From Roseivivax isoporae LMG 25204 (lineage in GTDB: Bacteria; Pseudomonadota; Alphaproteobacteria; Rhodobacterales; Rhodobacteraceae): a stretch of 64,000 nucleotides of DNA. The notes below the pieces were generated by a model that saw nothing but the letters and a program-made list of their open reading frames with translations, had not been told where the DNA came from and searched no databases. Where the stretch lies: positions 124,001 through 188,000 of the forward strand of contig NZ_JAME01000003.1 in assembly GCF_000521865.1 (NCBI RefSeq), read 5' to 3'. The translations under genes were made by a program, and so were the position numbers. Positions 25,053 to 32,772 of this stretch are shown piece after piece (positions within the stretch are counted from its first letter, which is position 1; each line of letters opens with the position of its first letter).

Positions 25053-25775
25053 TCAGACGAAGAACTGCGCGCCGTTCGCCGAGATCGTCGAGCCGTTGAT
25101 GAACTGCGAATCCTCCGAAGCGAGGAAGGTGACGCAGCGGGCGATCTCCTCGGGCTCGCCCAGACGGCCGGCGGGGATCATGCTGATGATCTTCTCGCGC
25201 ACCTTCTCGGGGACGGCCATGACCATCTCGGTCGCGATGTAGCCCGGGCAGATCGCGTTGGCGGTGATCCCCTTGCCGGCGCCTTCCTGCGCGAGGCTCT
25301 TCACGATGCCGAGGTCGCCCGCCTTGGTCGCGGCGTAGTTCACCTGGCCGAACTGTCCCTTCTGGCCGTTGATCGACGAGATCACGATGATGCGGCCGAA
25401 GCCGCGGTCGCGCATGCCCGGCCAGACCGGGTGCACGGTGTTGAAGACGCCGGTGAGGTTGGTGTCGACGACCTCCTTCCACTGCTCGGGGGTCATCTTA
25501 TGGAACGGCGCGTCACGGGTGATGCCGGCATTGGCCACGATCACGTCGATCGGCCCGAGATCGGCCTCGACCGCCTCGATCCCGGCCTTCGATTCCTCGT
25601 AGTCGGCGACGTTCCACTTGTAGGTCTTGATGCCGGTCTCGTCGGTGAAGGCCTTCGCCTTCTCGTCGTTGCCGGCATAGGTGGCCGCCACCTGGTAGCC
25701 TTCGGCCTTCAATGCCTTCGAGATCGCGGCGCCGATGCCGCGGCTGCCGCCGGTAACCAGTGCTGTGCGTGCCAT
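25053..25775 (-). CDS. phaB: Acetoacetyl-CoA reductase (PhaB)
   Basis: PhaB reduces acetoacetyl-CoA to (R)-3-hydroxybutyryl-CoA with NADPH, the second step of polyhydroxybutyrate synthesis. The 240-residue short-chain dehydrogenase has the cofactor motif VTGGSRGIGAA, the catalytic serine in IVISSINGQKGQFG and the YAATKAG Tyr-Lys pair. The ATG at 25775 follows GGAGGAGAAC. A patatin-like gene separates it from phaA, and an AT-rich 78-base upstream region with a dyad suggests its own promoter. Confidence 0.95.
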   Translation of the reverse strand: MARTALVTGGSRGIGAAISKALKAEGYQVAATYAGNDEKAKAFTDETGIKTYKWNVADYEESKAGIEAVEADLGPIDVIVANAGITRDAPFHKMTPEQWKEVVDTNLTGVFNTVHPVWPGMRDRGFGRIIVISSINGQKGQFGQVNYAATKAGDLGIVKSLAQEGAGKGITANAICPGYIATEMVMAVPEKVREKIISMIPAGRLGEPEEIARCVTFLASEDSQFINGSTISANGAQFFV

Positions 25776-25819
25776 TCCGTTCTCCTCCGTGGTGGCTGGG
25801 TAATTCCGTTCCAAATCAC

Positions 25820-25833
25820 TGCGATAAATCGCA
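25820..25833. promoter_or_regulatory. Perfect dyad upstream of phaB, candidate operator
   Basis: TGCGATAAATCGCA is a perfect inverted repeat of six bases with a two-base centre, placed 45 bases before the phaB ATG in an unusually AT-rich patch (25801-25853). It fits a TGC-N8-GCA pattern; PhaR repressors of PHB genes bind TGC/GCA-type dyads, so PhaR control is a reasonable guess. Confidence 0.45.
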
Positions 25834-25853
25834 ACAATATTACAAACGACAGA

Positions 25854-26711
25854 TCAGGTTTCCTCTTCGGCGTCAAGCAGCCGGCGCGCGTCCGCTTCGC
25901 CCTGGTCCCAGGTCCGCCGCAGCTTGTCGGGATCGGTGAAGTCGATCTTGTCCGCGGGCGTCTCCTCGCTCGGGCAGACGTAGTGGCGGCGGGGACTGTC
26001 CGGCATGCTGCGGTAGTCCCGCGTCAGGAGGATCAGCGTCTCGCCCCGGTCGGGCGAGGGCATCGGTGCCTGGTCGGCCATGCCGCCGTCGATCACCGGC
26101 CGCCCGTCCCAGTCGGGCGGGTCGAAGACCGGCGGGATCACCGCGGCGGCGCAGACGAGGTCGGCGAGCCGGCCTTCGCGGGCGGCCTCGTTGGCGTCCA
26201 CCAGCGTCGAGGTCAGGCCCATCTTCTCGGCCCATTCGAAATGCGGCGCGTTGATCAGGTGCAGCTCGGCTTCGTAGAACAGCGTCATCGCCGCGCCCGT
26301 GAGCTTGGGCCAGCGGCGGTCGGGCGGGTGCGCGACAAGGATCTGCAACTGCGGGCCGTCGGCCACGCGTTTCTCGGCCGCCGCGTCGATGACGCGCTCG
26401 ACGACCTCGCAGTACAGCTGCTGGTGCGAGGTGATCCCGTGTCCGCCGCGTTCGAAGAGATGCCGCGGATCGAAGAGGTTGTGGTTTCGGTCCTGATCAG
26501 AGAAGGCCGCGCACATTTCCTCGAGGAGCCTGCGCTCGATGCCCGCGAGGAACCCCACGGCCGAAAGCGCGCCGCCCGAGACGCCCGCCACGCGGTCGGG
26601 CGTCGGCCGGCGCCGTTCGCACAGCGCCTCCATGAAGCCGCCCTGCCAGAAGCAGCGCAGGCCGCCTCCGGAAAAGACGATCTGTTCGGGTGCGCGCGGA
26701 AGCCCGGCCAT
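25854..26711 (-). CDS. Patatin-like phospholipase
   Basis: A 285-residue cytoplasmic acyl hydrolase of the patatin family. The oxyanion motif VFSGGGLRCF, the nucleophile GVSGGALS (Ser45) and the dyad aspartate in VIDGGMADQ are all present. It lies between phaA and phaB, with its start 43 bases after the phaA stop. Some patatin-like proteins act as intracellular PHB depolymerases or attach to granules, so a role in granule turnover is possible but not shown by the sequence. Confidence 0.87.
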   Translation of the reverse strand: MAGLPRAPEQIVFSGGGLRCFWQGGFMEALCERRRPTPDRVAGVSGGALSAVGFLAGIERRLLEEMCAAFSDQDRNHNLFDPRHLFERGGHGITSHQQLYCEVVERVIDAAAEKRVADGPQLQILVAHPPDRRWPKLTGAAMTLFYEAELHLINAPHFEWAEKMGLTSTLVDANEAAREGRLADLVCAAAVIPPVFDPPDWDGRPVIDGGMADQAPMPSPDRGETLILLTRDYRSMPDSPRRHYVCPSEETPADKIDFTDPDKLRRTWDQGEADARRLLDAEEET

Positions 26712-26754
26712 CAGGTGACGGGCGGGGCCATGCCCCGCCGCCGGTCCGGTGGGA

Positions 26755-27930
26755 TCAGGGCCGCTCGACGCAGAGGGCGACACCCATGCCGCCGCCGATG
26801 CAGAGCGTGGCGAGACCCTTCTTGGCGCCGCGGCGCTTCATCTCGAAGAGCAGCGTGTTGAGCACGCGCGCACCCGAGGCGCCGATCGGGTGGCCGATGG
26901 CGATGGCGCCGCCGTTCACGTTCACCTTCTCGGGATCCCAACCCATGTCCTTGTTGACCGCGCAGGCCTGCGCCGCAAAGGCCTCGTTCGCCTCGACGAG
27001 GTCGAGGTCCTCGGGCTTCCAGCCGGCCTTCTCGAGCGCCTTGCGGCTGGCGTGAATCGGGCCCACGCCCATGATCGCCGGGTCGAGGCCCGCGGTGGCA
27101 TAGGACACGATGCGCGCGAGCGGCTCGATGCCGCGCTTCTCGGCGTTCTCGGCGCTCATCAAGAGGACGCCCGCGGCGCCGTCGTTGATGCCCGAGGCGT
27201 TGCCCGCGGTCACGCTGCCGTCCTTGGTGAAGGCGGGGCGCAGCTTCTGCATGCTGTCGATGGTCGCGCCGTGGCGGATGTACTCGTCCTTGTCGACGAC
27301 CGTGTCGCCCTTGCGGCCCTTGACCGTGAACGGGATCACCTCGTCGTCGAACCGGCCGGCCTTTTGCGCCGCCTCTGCCTTGTTCTGCGAGGCGAGCGCG
27401 AACTCGTCCTGCATCTCGCGGCTGATCTGCCACTTCTCGGCGACGTTCTCGGCGGTCTGGCCCATGTGGTAGCCGTTGAACGCGTCCCAGAGGCCGTCGC
27501 GGATCATCGTGTCGATGTACTTGACGTCGCCCATCTTGTGGCCGGCGCGCAGGTGCGCGGCATGGGGGCTCAGCGACATGCTTTCCTGGCCGCCGGCACA
27601 GATGATGTCGGCGTCGCCGAGCATGATGTGCTGCGCGCCGAGCGCGACCGCGCGCAGGCCCGAGCCGCAGACCTGGTTGATGCCCCAAGCCGCCGCTTCC
27701 TGCGGCAGGCCGGCATTGATGTGCGCCTGCCGGGCGGGGTTCTGGCCCTGCGCCGCGGTCAGCACCTGCCCGAGGATGGTCTCGGAGATCTCGGACTTGT
27801 CGACGCCTGCGCGCTCGACCAGCGCCTCGAGCATCGCGGCCCCCAGATCGTGCGCCGGAACCGTGGCGAAGGCGCCGTTGAAACTGCCGACCGCGGTGCG
27901 GGCAGCGGATGCGATCACGATGTTGGTCAT
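26755..27930 (-). CDS. phaA: Acetyl-CoA C-acetyltransferase (PhaA)
   Basis: PhaA condenses two acetyl-CoA to acetoacetyl-CoA, the entry step to polyhydroxybutyrate. The 391-residue thiolase carries the nucleophilic cysteine in [14 protein letters not shown], the histidine in [15 protein letters not shown] and the second cysteine in [12 protein letters not shown]. The ATG at 27930 begins [17 protein letters not shown] behind a GGAGGGAGATC site; an upstream in-frame extension is not family-like. It leads a leftward group with the patatin-like gene and phaB. Confidence 0.96.
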   Translation of the reverse strand: MTNIVIASAARTAVGSFNGAFATVPAHDLGAAMLEALVERAGVDKSEISETILGQVLTAAQGQNPARQAHINAGLPQEAAAWGINQVCGSGLRAVALGAQHIMLGDADIICAGGQESMSLSPHAAHLRAGHKMGDVKYIDTMIRDGLWDAFNGYHMGQTAENVAEKWQISREMQDEFALASQNKAEAAQKAGRFDDEVIPFTVKGRKGDTVVDKDEYIRHGATIDSMQKLRPAFTKDGSVTAGNASGINDGAAGVLLMSAENAEKRGIEPLARIVSYATAGLDPAIMGVGPIHASRKALEKAGWKPEDLDLVEANEAFAAQACAVNKDMGWDPEKVNVNGGAIAIGHPIGASGARVLNTLLFEMKRRGAKKGLATLCIGGGMGVALCVERP

Positions 27931-28062
27931 GCCTTGATCTCCCTCCGTGGTCAGGCGGGGATGCGCGGCTGCTCGCAGCGGCGCGTCCGTCCCCCGAGTC
28001 ACTACCGGGTTTGCGGGCACGGCACAACTCGCCGCTGGCGTGCAGCACGCCGCGCGGGCGGC

Positions 28063-28884
28063 TCAGGCAGAAGCCCGTCCGGCGGTGTCGCGCCAGGGCG
28101 GCTGCAGTGTCGGCGCGGCGAAGTAGTACCCCTGCAGGCAGGTCACCCCGATCCCGGCGAGAAAGGCGGCGTCGGCGGCGTTTTCCACCGATTCCGCGAC
28201 CGTCAGCAGGTCGAATTCCGTGGCCAGCGCCTGGAAGGCGCGCAGCAGGACCTGGTTGTCGGGATCGCCGGCCACGCCGCGCACGAACTGCCCGTCGAAT
28301 TTCAGGATGTCGAAGGGCAGTTCGCGGAACCAGCGGAAGCGGGTCACGTCGCTGCCGAAATCGTCGAGGGCGAAGGCTATTCCCAGCGGCTGGCAGGCGC
28401 GCATGAAGTCGAGCGTGAGGTCGGGCAGCAGCATCGCCGAGGGTTCGGCGATCTCGAGGATCAGGCGTTCGCCGAGGGTCGGGTCGTCCCGGAGCCCGCG
28501 TTCGAGCAGCTGTCGCCAGCGCGGAAAGCCGATCGAGCGGGCCGACATGTTGACCGCGAGCCGGAGATCCGGGGTTTCGCGCAGGTGGCACAGGCCGCGG
28601 TCGAGCGCCGCGCAGTCGAGTAGGCGCCCGGCCTCGGTCTCGTCGACCTCGCGCATGAACTCGGCCGCCGGGATGATCCGGCCGGTCGGGTCGAGCACGC
28701 GCACGAAGCTTTCGTAGAAGGCGACGCGCCCCTGCGCCTGCGCCGCCACCACGGGCTGGAAGGCGAGCCGCACCTGCCCGTGGCGCACGGCCTCCGTGAC
28801 CGTGGCCACCACGTCGCGGTCGCGGACCGAAAGCGCGGCATCGAGCGCGTTCCTCGGGTCGTCGGGATCCTGCGGCGGGGGCAC
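28063..28884 (-). CDS. Stand-alone EAL-domain protein with altered EAL motif
   Basis: A 273-residue EAL protein; the family hydrolyses or senses cyclic di-GMP. The signature EAL is changed to ESF (residues 58-60, context FYESFVRVLD), keeping the metal-binding Glu. Other catalytic positions are kept: Asn112 in NMSARS, Glu144 in LEIAE, Asp174-Asp175 in DDFGSD, Lys195 in LKFDG, Glu in AESVEN and Gln in LQGYYF. It has no GGDEF, sensor or membrane part. Weakened activity or a pure sensor role are both possible. It lies upstream of phaA on the same strand, 132 bases away. Confidence 0.85.
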   Translation of the reverse strand: MPPPQDPDDPRNALDAALSVRDRDVVATVTEAVRHGQVRLAFQPVVAAQAQGRVAFYESFVRVLDPTGRIIPAAEFMREVDETEAGRLLDCAALDRGLCHLRETPDLRLAVNMSARSIGFPRWRQLLERGLRDDPTLGERLILEIAEPSAMLLPDLTLDFMRACQPLGIAFALDDFGSDVTRFRWFRELPFDILKFDGQFVRGVAGDPDNQVLLRAFQALATEFDLLTVAESVENAADAAFLAGIGVTCLQGYYFAAPTLQPPWRDTAGRASA

Positions 28885-28967
28885 GGCGGGTCATCTCCTG
28901 TCCTGGTGCACCGGTTATGCCGCGCGGCGACCTAACGTCGCCTTAACGGGCGGCCGTTCGGGGCCGG

Positions 28968-28995
28968 TTGACTCCCCACCCCAGCCGTCTATAAG
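28968..28995 (+). promoter_or_regulatory. Sigma-70-type promoter for rpsD
   Basis: TTGACT at 28968-28973 and TATAAG at 28990-28995 are separated by 16 bases, a close match to the housekeeping consensus. Transcription would start near 29002, giving a leader of about 130 bases before the rpsD GTG. The leader holds CCCCGCAAGGGG and longer complementary G/C blocks. Confidence 0.75.
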
Positions 28996-29129
28996 CCCGC
29001 TTTCGTTGGTGTTGGTGGCCCCCGCAAGGGGATGCCTGTCACGGGCCCTCCGCCCGAGAGGACAACGCCCTTCAGCCGGGCCCGAGCGACCACCGCGAGG
29101 GCGCATCACATATTGAAGGAGATCAGACG

Positions 29130-29750
29130 GTGACCAAACGCACCTCTGCCAAGTACAAGCTCGACCGCCGGATGGGCGAGAACATCTGGGGTCGTCCGAA
29201 ATCCCCGGTCAACCGCCGCGAATACGGCCCCGGCCAGCACGGCCAACGCCGCAAGGGCAAGATGTCCGACTTCGGCCTGCAGCTTCGCGCCAAGCAGAAG
29301 CTCAAGGGCCATTACGGCGACCTGACCGAGAAGCAGTTCCGCCGCATCTTCGCCGAGGCCGAGCGTGTCCGCGGCGACACCGGCGAGATCCTGATCGGCC
29401 TGCTCGAGCGCCGGCTCGACGCGGTCGTCTACCGCGCCAAGTTCGTGCCGACCGTCTTCGCGGCCCGCCAGTTCGTGAACCACGGCCACGTGCTCGTGAA
29501 CGGCCGCCGGGTGAACATCCCTTCCTACCGCGTGAAGGAAGGCGACGTCATCGAGGTGCGCGAGAAGTCCAAGCAGCTCACCTCGGTGCTCGAGGCCGCA
29601 GGCCTGCCCGAGCGGGACGTGCCGGATTACCTCGAGGTCGACCACTCCAAGATGACCTGCACCTTCGTCCGCCAGCCGGGCCTCGCGGACGTTCCGTTCG
29701 CCGTGCAGATGGAACCGAACCTCGTCATCGAATTCTACGCGCAGAACTGA
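29130..29750 (+). CDS. rpsD: 30S ribosomal protein S4
   Basis: S4 is a primary 16S rRNA-binding protein that starts assembly of the small subunit and, in some bacteria, represses its own synthesis. The 206-residue protein has the N-terminal [18 protein letters not shown], the S4 RNA-binding fold with [20 protein letters not shown] and the C-terminal LVIEFYAQN. It starts at GTG 29130 after GAAGGAGATC. It stands alone, outside any ribosomal operon, behind a strong promoter and followed by a strong terminator. Confidence 0.98.
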   Translation: MTKRTSAKYKLDRRMGENIWGRPKSPVNRREYGPGQHGQRRKGKMSDFGLQLRAKQKLKGHYGDLTEKQFRRIFAEAERVRGDTGEILIGLLERRLDAVVYRAKFVPTVFAARQFVNHGHVLVNGRRVNIPSYRVKEGDVIEVREKSKQLTSVLEAAGLPERDVPDYLEVDHSKMTCTFVRQPGLADVPFAVQMEPNLVIEFYAQN

Positions 29751-29816
29751 TGCCGCGACCCCGCGGCGCCCTTCGGGGCGCGCCGCGGGGTCCGCATCGC
29801 TGCGCCGCACAACGAA

Positions 29817-29850
29817 GAACCCCCGCAGGCGATCCCTGCGGGGGTTCTTT
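29817..29850. terminator. Strong, probably bidirectional Rho-independent terminator
   Basis: Bases 29817-29829 pair perfectly with 29835-29847 (13 pairs, five-base loop), followed on the plus strand by TTTC and on the minus strand by TTC plus TTCGTT. It lies between the ends of convergent rpsD and the DUF1127 gene and can serve both. Confidence 0.88.
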
Positions 29851-29885
29851 CATGTCCCGGTGCCCGTTCGGGCGTCGTGCGCGGC

Positions 29886-30104
29886 TCAGACGTAGAGGAC
29901 GTCGGCGAAGACGTGGCGCGCGATGTCCTCGCGGCGGATGCCGCGGCGGGCGAGTTCCGCGTCGCTCATGGCGTTCAGCGCCTGCATCCTGCGCAGGCGC
30001 GAATTGCTTTCCGCGAGCAGGATGAACGGGCGGAACAGCTTCTCGAAAAAGCCGGTGGCGGTGCCGGTCGCCGGGGCGGCGGCGTCGGTGGATGCGTAGG
30101 CCAT
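29886..30104 (-). CDS. DUF1127-family small protein
   Basis: A 72-residue, arginine-rich protein with the DUF1127 pattern at the C-terminus: MQALNAMSDAELARRGIRRE followed by DIARHVFADV. In Rhodobacter sphaeroides a DUF1127 protein (CcaF1) binds RNA, and others link to phosphate and carbon metabolism. The ATG at 30104 has an ideal AGGAGG seven bases upstream, which suggests strong translation. It is convergent with rpsD. Confidence 0.88.
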   Translation of the reverse strand: MAYASTDAAAPATGTATGFFEKLFRPFILLAESNSRLRRMQALNAMSDAELARRGIRREDIARHVFADVLYV

Positions 30105-30400
30105 TGTCAGAACCTCCTGAAAATCTGGCCCTCCCTTTGTCCACAGAGCTAGATGCCGCAGCGCGGCATAACCAGTCCCAAGGCTGCAAGCCCGGCACCC
30201 GGGACATGCATGGCTCGGTCCCCGGAACGAAAAAGGGACGGTCCGAAGACCGCCCCCGCGTTCTGAAAAGGATGCGTAAAATCGCTCTGGTCTGGCCGCC
30301 ACCGGATGGGGACAGGCAGCGGTCGGTCACTGTCGCGGTGCCCCAGTATCAGCCGCGCATGACAGTACGACGAAATCCAGGCGAAGGTTTTCGGACGCGC
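30105..30400. other. 296-base intergenic region with a dyad upstream of the DUF1127 gene
   Basis: I see no gene here. The region must carry the promoter of the DUF1127 gene and the 3' end of the PhnM-like gene. The clearest element is ATGCCGC at 30153-30159, which pairs with 30163-30169 across a three-base loop, about 50 bases before the DUF1127 ATG. A weaker dyad (CGGTC/GACCG) lies near 30239-30253. No good -35/-10 pair stands out. Confidence 0.5.
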
Positions 30401-31582
30401 CTATCCGGTCGCGGCCAGAGCGCTGACCGCGCCGCTCGACTGCACGAACCGGTCGGCCGCCTCTCCCGCCAGGTGGGCGATGCGTCCCGCGCAGATCGTG
30501 CCCTCGATCGACCGGGTCCGCGCGTTCACCAGCGTGAGGTCGGCGCGGCGGCCGTAGTCGATCACGCCGCGGTCCGGCAGGCGCAGGATCTCGGCGGGCC
30601 CGGATGAAATCAGGGCCCAGGCCTGCGGCAGGGACAGCGTGCCGGCCTCGACCAGCCCGAACGCCGCGTCGGCCAGCGCCGAATAGACCCCGTTCGAAAT
30701 CAACGCGCTGCAGAGCCCGTCGCGGACGAGGTCGTGGGCGGTCCCGGACTCGTCCAGGACCTGCGCGGCCGGGACCGCGACCGGGTCGCCCACGGCGCGC
30801 GACAGGGCGGCGGCCTTGCGGCTCACGGGGCGGGCACACAGCTTGGCGCCGATCATCGCCCAGGTCTCGCGCGTCTCGCCGTCGGCGTCGTCGAGGCTGC
30901 CATAGGTCACGCCCAGCGTGTCGAAGCCCTCGGCGAGCCGGCAGAGGTGGCGCGGCACCTCGCGCCGTTCCCCGGCGGCCCGCCGCATCCGGCTGGCGAG
31001 GTCGGCGCGCGCGCCCGGCAGGGACGGCGCGGCGCCGGAGCGCACGAGCTGCGACAGCCGGTCGGTGAACAGCACGAGGTCGACACGGTGGCGGCGCACG
31101 GCGGCGAGGAGCGCGTCGCGCGTCTCGACCGTGTGGGTCTCGCAGGACAGCGAGACGCGCAGGTCGATGAGCCCGCGGGTCGCCACGAAGCCCTCGTGCG
31201 CGGCGAGGAAGGCCTGCGCGGCCTCGGGTGCGGCGGTGCCGCCCTCCCAGCTCCACCCCTGCGCGATCCAGGCGGTGGTGACGCCGTTCGCGGCGGCCTC
31301 GCGCTCGATCGCGGCGAGGAAGGTCGCCGTGTGGCGGGCACCGGCGTGCTGTGGAACCGCGTGCTGGGGGATCGGGCGTTCGGCGTGAAGGTCGACGATG
31401 CCCGGCAGGACGAGGAAGCCCGACAGGTCGACCTCGGGCAGCGGGCCCTTCGAGATGCGGCCGTCCTCGATGGCCACCGACCGCCGCTGCAACATGCCGC
31501 CACGCAGCACCGTCGCCCCGGTCAGGCGGACGCGCACGGACCGCGCACGGGGCGGCAGGACGGGACGGATCTCGGTCATCAT
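30401..31582 (-). CDS. PhnM-like amidohydrolase-fold protein lacking most metal ligands
   Basis: A 393-residue protein clearly related to PhnM, the alpha-D-ribose 1-methylphosphonate 5-triphosphate diphosphatase of the C-P lyase pathway: LSGFLVLPGIVDLH, ANGVTTAWIAQGWSWEGG, SCETHTVET and DRGVIDYGRRADLTLV all fit. But key metal positions differ. LHxD is LHAE (66-68), the GSHDD motif is GSLDD with Leu230, and the SDYY/HYP motif is SNGVYS with Asn297; only Glu148 and the first His are kept. It starts at ATG 31582 or 31579, with no strong ribosome site. No other phn gene is near. Probably not a PhnM enzyme; role unknown. Confidence 0.8.
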   Translation of the reverse strand: MMTEIRPVLPPRARSVRVRLTGATVLRGGMLQRRSVAIEDGRISKGPLPEVDLSGFLVLPGIVDLHAERPIPQHAVPQHAGARHTATFLAAIEREAAANGVTTAWIAQGWSWEGGTAAPEAAQAFLAAHEGFVATRGLIDLRVSLSCETHTVETRDALLAAVRRHRVDLVLFTDRLSQLVRSGAAPSLPGARADLASRMRRAAGERREVPRHLCRLAEGFDTLGVTYGSLDDADGETRETWAMIGAKLCARPVSRKAAALSRAVGDPVAVPAAQVLDESGTAHDLVRDGLCSALISNGVYSALADAAFGLVEAGTLSLPQAWALISSGPAEILRLPDRGVIDYGRRADLTLVNARTRSIEGTICAGRIAHLAGEAADRFVQSSGAVSALAATG

Positions 31583-31668
31583 GCAGGGTGTTCTATCGCC
31601 CCAACATGTCGCGGGAATGACAACCTTCCCCTGTGTTTGCAGGCCGTATCTCGCGCGCGGGCGGGCCC

Positions 31669-32694
31669 TCAGCGGCGCTTCAGCGTCTCGCCGTAGCTGA
31701 TCGTCGGCGTGAGCTCGATCACCTTCTCGGCCGCGCTGGCGGGATCGGCGACGCGCGCGGCGATGATCTGCGCCGCCTTGCGTCCGATCTCGGCCCGGCA
31801 GGCGTCCATGGTGGCGAGCTTGCGCGGCAGCCCGTCGAGCAGTTCCACGCCGTTGAAGCCGGCCAGTCCGACCTGCCCGGGCACGTCCACGCCGAGGTCG
31901 AGCAGGTGCAGAAGCCCACCTGCACCGATCATGTCGTTGGAGTAGTAGAGGAAATCGAGCTCTGGCGTGCGTTCGAGGATGGTGCGCGTCATCTCGCGCC
32001 CCTTGGCCAGCGCGGAGCCGCCCGAGTAGAACTCCTGGTCGGCGACCTCGATCCCGTGCTTGGCCAGGTGTTCCGTGAAACCCTCGAAGCGTTTGCGCGC
32101 CCGGTGGTCGAGCGGCATCTTGGTCCCGAGAAAGCCGATCTGGGTGTAGCCTGCGCGGATGATGGCACGGGCCATCTCGCGTCCCGCCCGGCGGTGCGAG
32201 ATGCCCACGGCGGCGTCCACGGGGGTGCCGTCGGTGTCCATGATCTCGACCACCGGGATGCCGCTGGCCTTGAGCATGGCCCGCGAGGCGTCGGAGTGTT
32301 CGAGCCCCGCGATGATGACGCCCGAGGGCCGCCACGACAGCATCTCGTAGAGGACGCGCTCCTCCTTTTCCGGCAGGTAGTCGGTCACGCCCACGACGGG
32401 CTGCAGGTCGGTCTCCTCCAGCTCCTGGCTGATGCCGGACATGACCTCGGGAAACACCATGTTGCGCAGCGACGGGATGATGACGGCGACGAGGTTCACC
32501 CGCTGGCTCGCCAGCGCGCCCGCGATCTTGTTCGGCACGTAGCCGAGCGCCTTGGCGGCCTCGAGCACACGTTCGCGGGTGGCCTGGCTCACGTCGCCGC
32601 GGTTGCGCAGCACGCGGCTCACGGTCATTTCGGACACGCCCGACGCTTCGGAGACGTCGCGCAGGGTGAGCGGGCGGTGATCGGTCGGCGCCAA
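31669..32694 (-). CDS. LacI-family transcriptional regulator
   Basis: A 341-residue repressor: helix-turn-helix LTLRDVSEASGVSEMTVSRV at residues 9-28, the hinge helix with NKIAGALASQRVN, and a periplasmic-binding-protein-type ligand domain (VAVIIPSLRNMVFPEV onward). The ligand domain resembles the GntR-type sugar-acid regulators, but the effector is unknown. It lies between the PhnM-like and cyclodeaminase-like genes, and sequences resembling one operator occur before its own gene and in the divergent enamidase/hydroxylase promoter region, so it probably controls this locus. Confidence 0.93.
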   Translation of the reverse strand: MAPTDHRPLTLRDVSEASGVSEMTVSRVLRNRGDVSQATRERVLEAAKALGYVPNKIAGALASQRVNLVAVIIPSLRNMVFPEVMSGISQELEETDLQPVVGVTDYLPEKEERVLYEMLSWRPSGVIIAGLEHSDASRAMLKASGIPVVEIMDTDGTPVDAAVGISHRRAGREMARAIIRAGYTQIGFLGTKMPLDHRARKRFEGFTEHLAKHGIEVADQEFYSGGSALAKGREMTRTILERTPELDFLYYSNDMIGAGGLLHLLDLGVDVPGQVGLAGFNGVELLDGLPRKLATMDACRAEIGRKAAQIIAARVADPASAAEKVIELTPTISYGETLKRR

Positions 32695-32713
32695 CGCGGG
32701 TCTCCTGTCGGGA

Positions 32714-32733
32714 TGCTGTCGTATGCTAGCGCG
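32714..32733. promoter_or_regulatory. Operator-like site upstream of the LacI-family gene
   Basis: The core TCGTATGCTA (32719-32728) is identical over ten bases to the core of the candidate operator at 35121-35140. It lies about 25 bases before the regulator's start codon, where binding would give autoregulation. The outer symmetry is poorer than at the 35 kb site. Confidence 0.45.
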
Positions 32734-32772
32734 AAGCCGCGTGGCCGCACAAGCGACGGGCGCGCGGCGGGG

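Noticed and set aside
30401-31582. Reading the PhnM-like gene as a working C-P lyase pathway gene
   Set aside because: No other phn gene is in the window and most metal ligands of PhnM are replaced.
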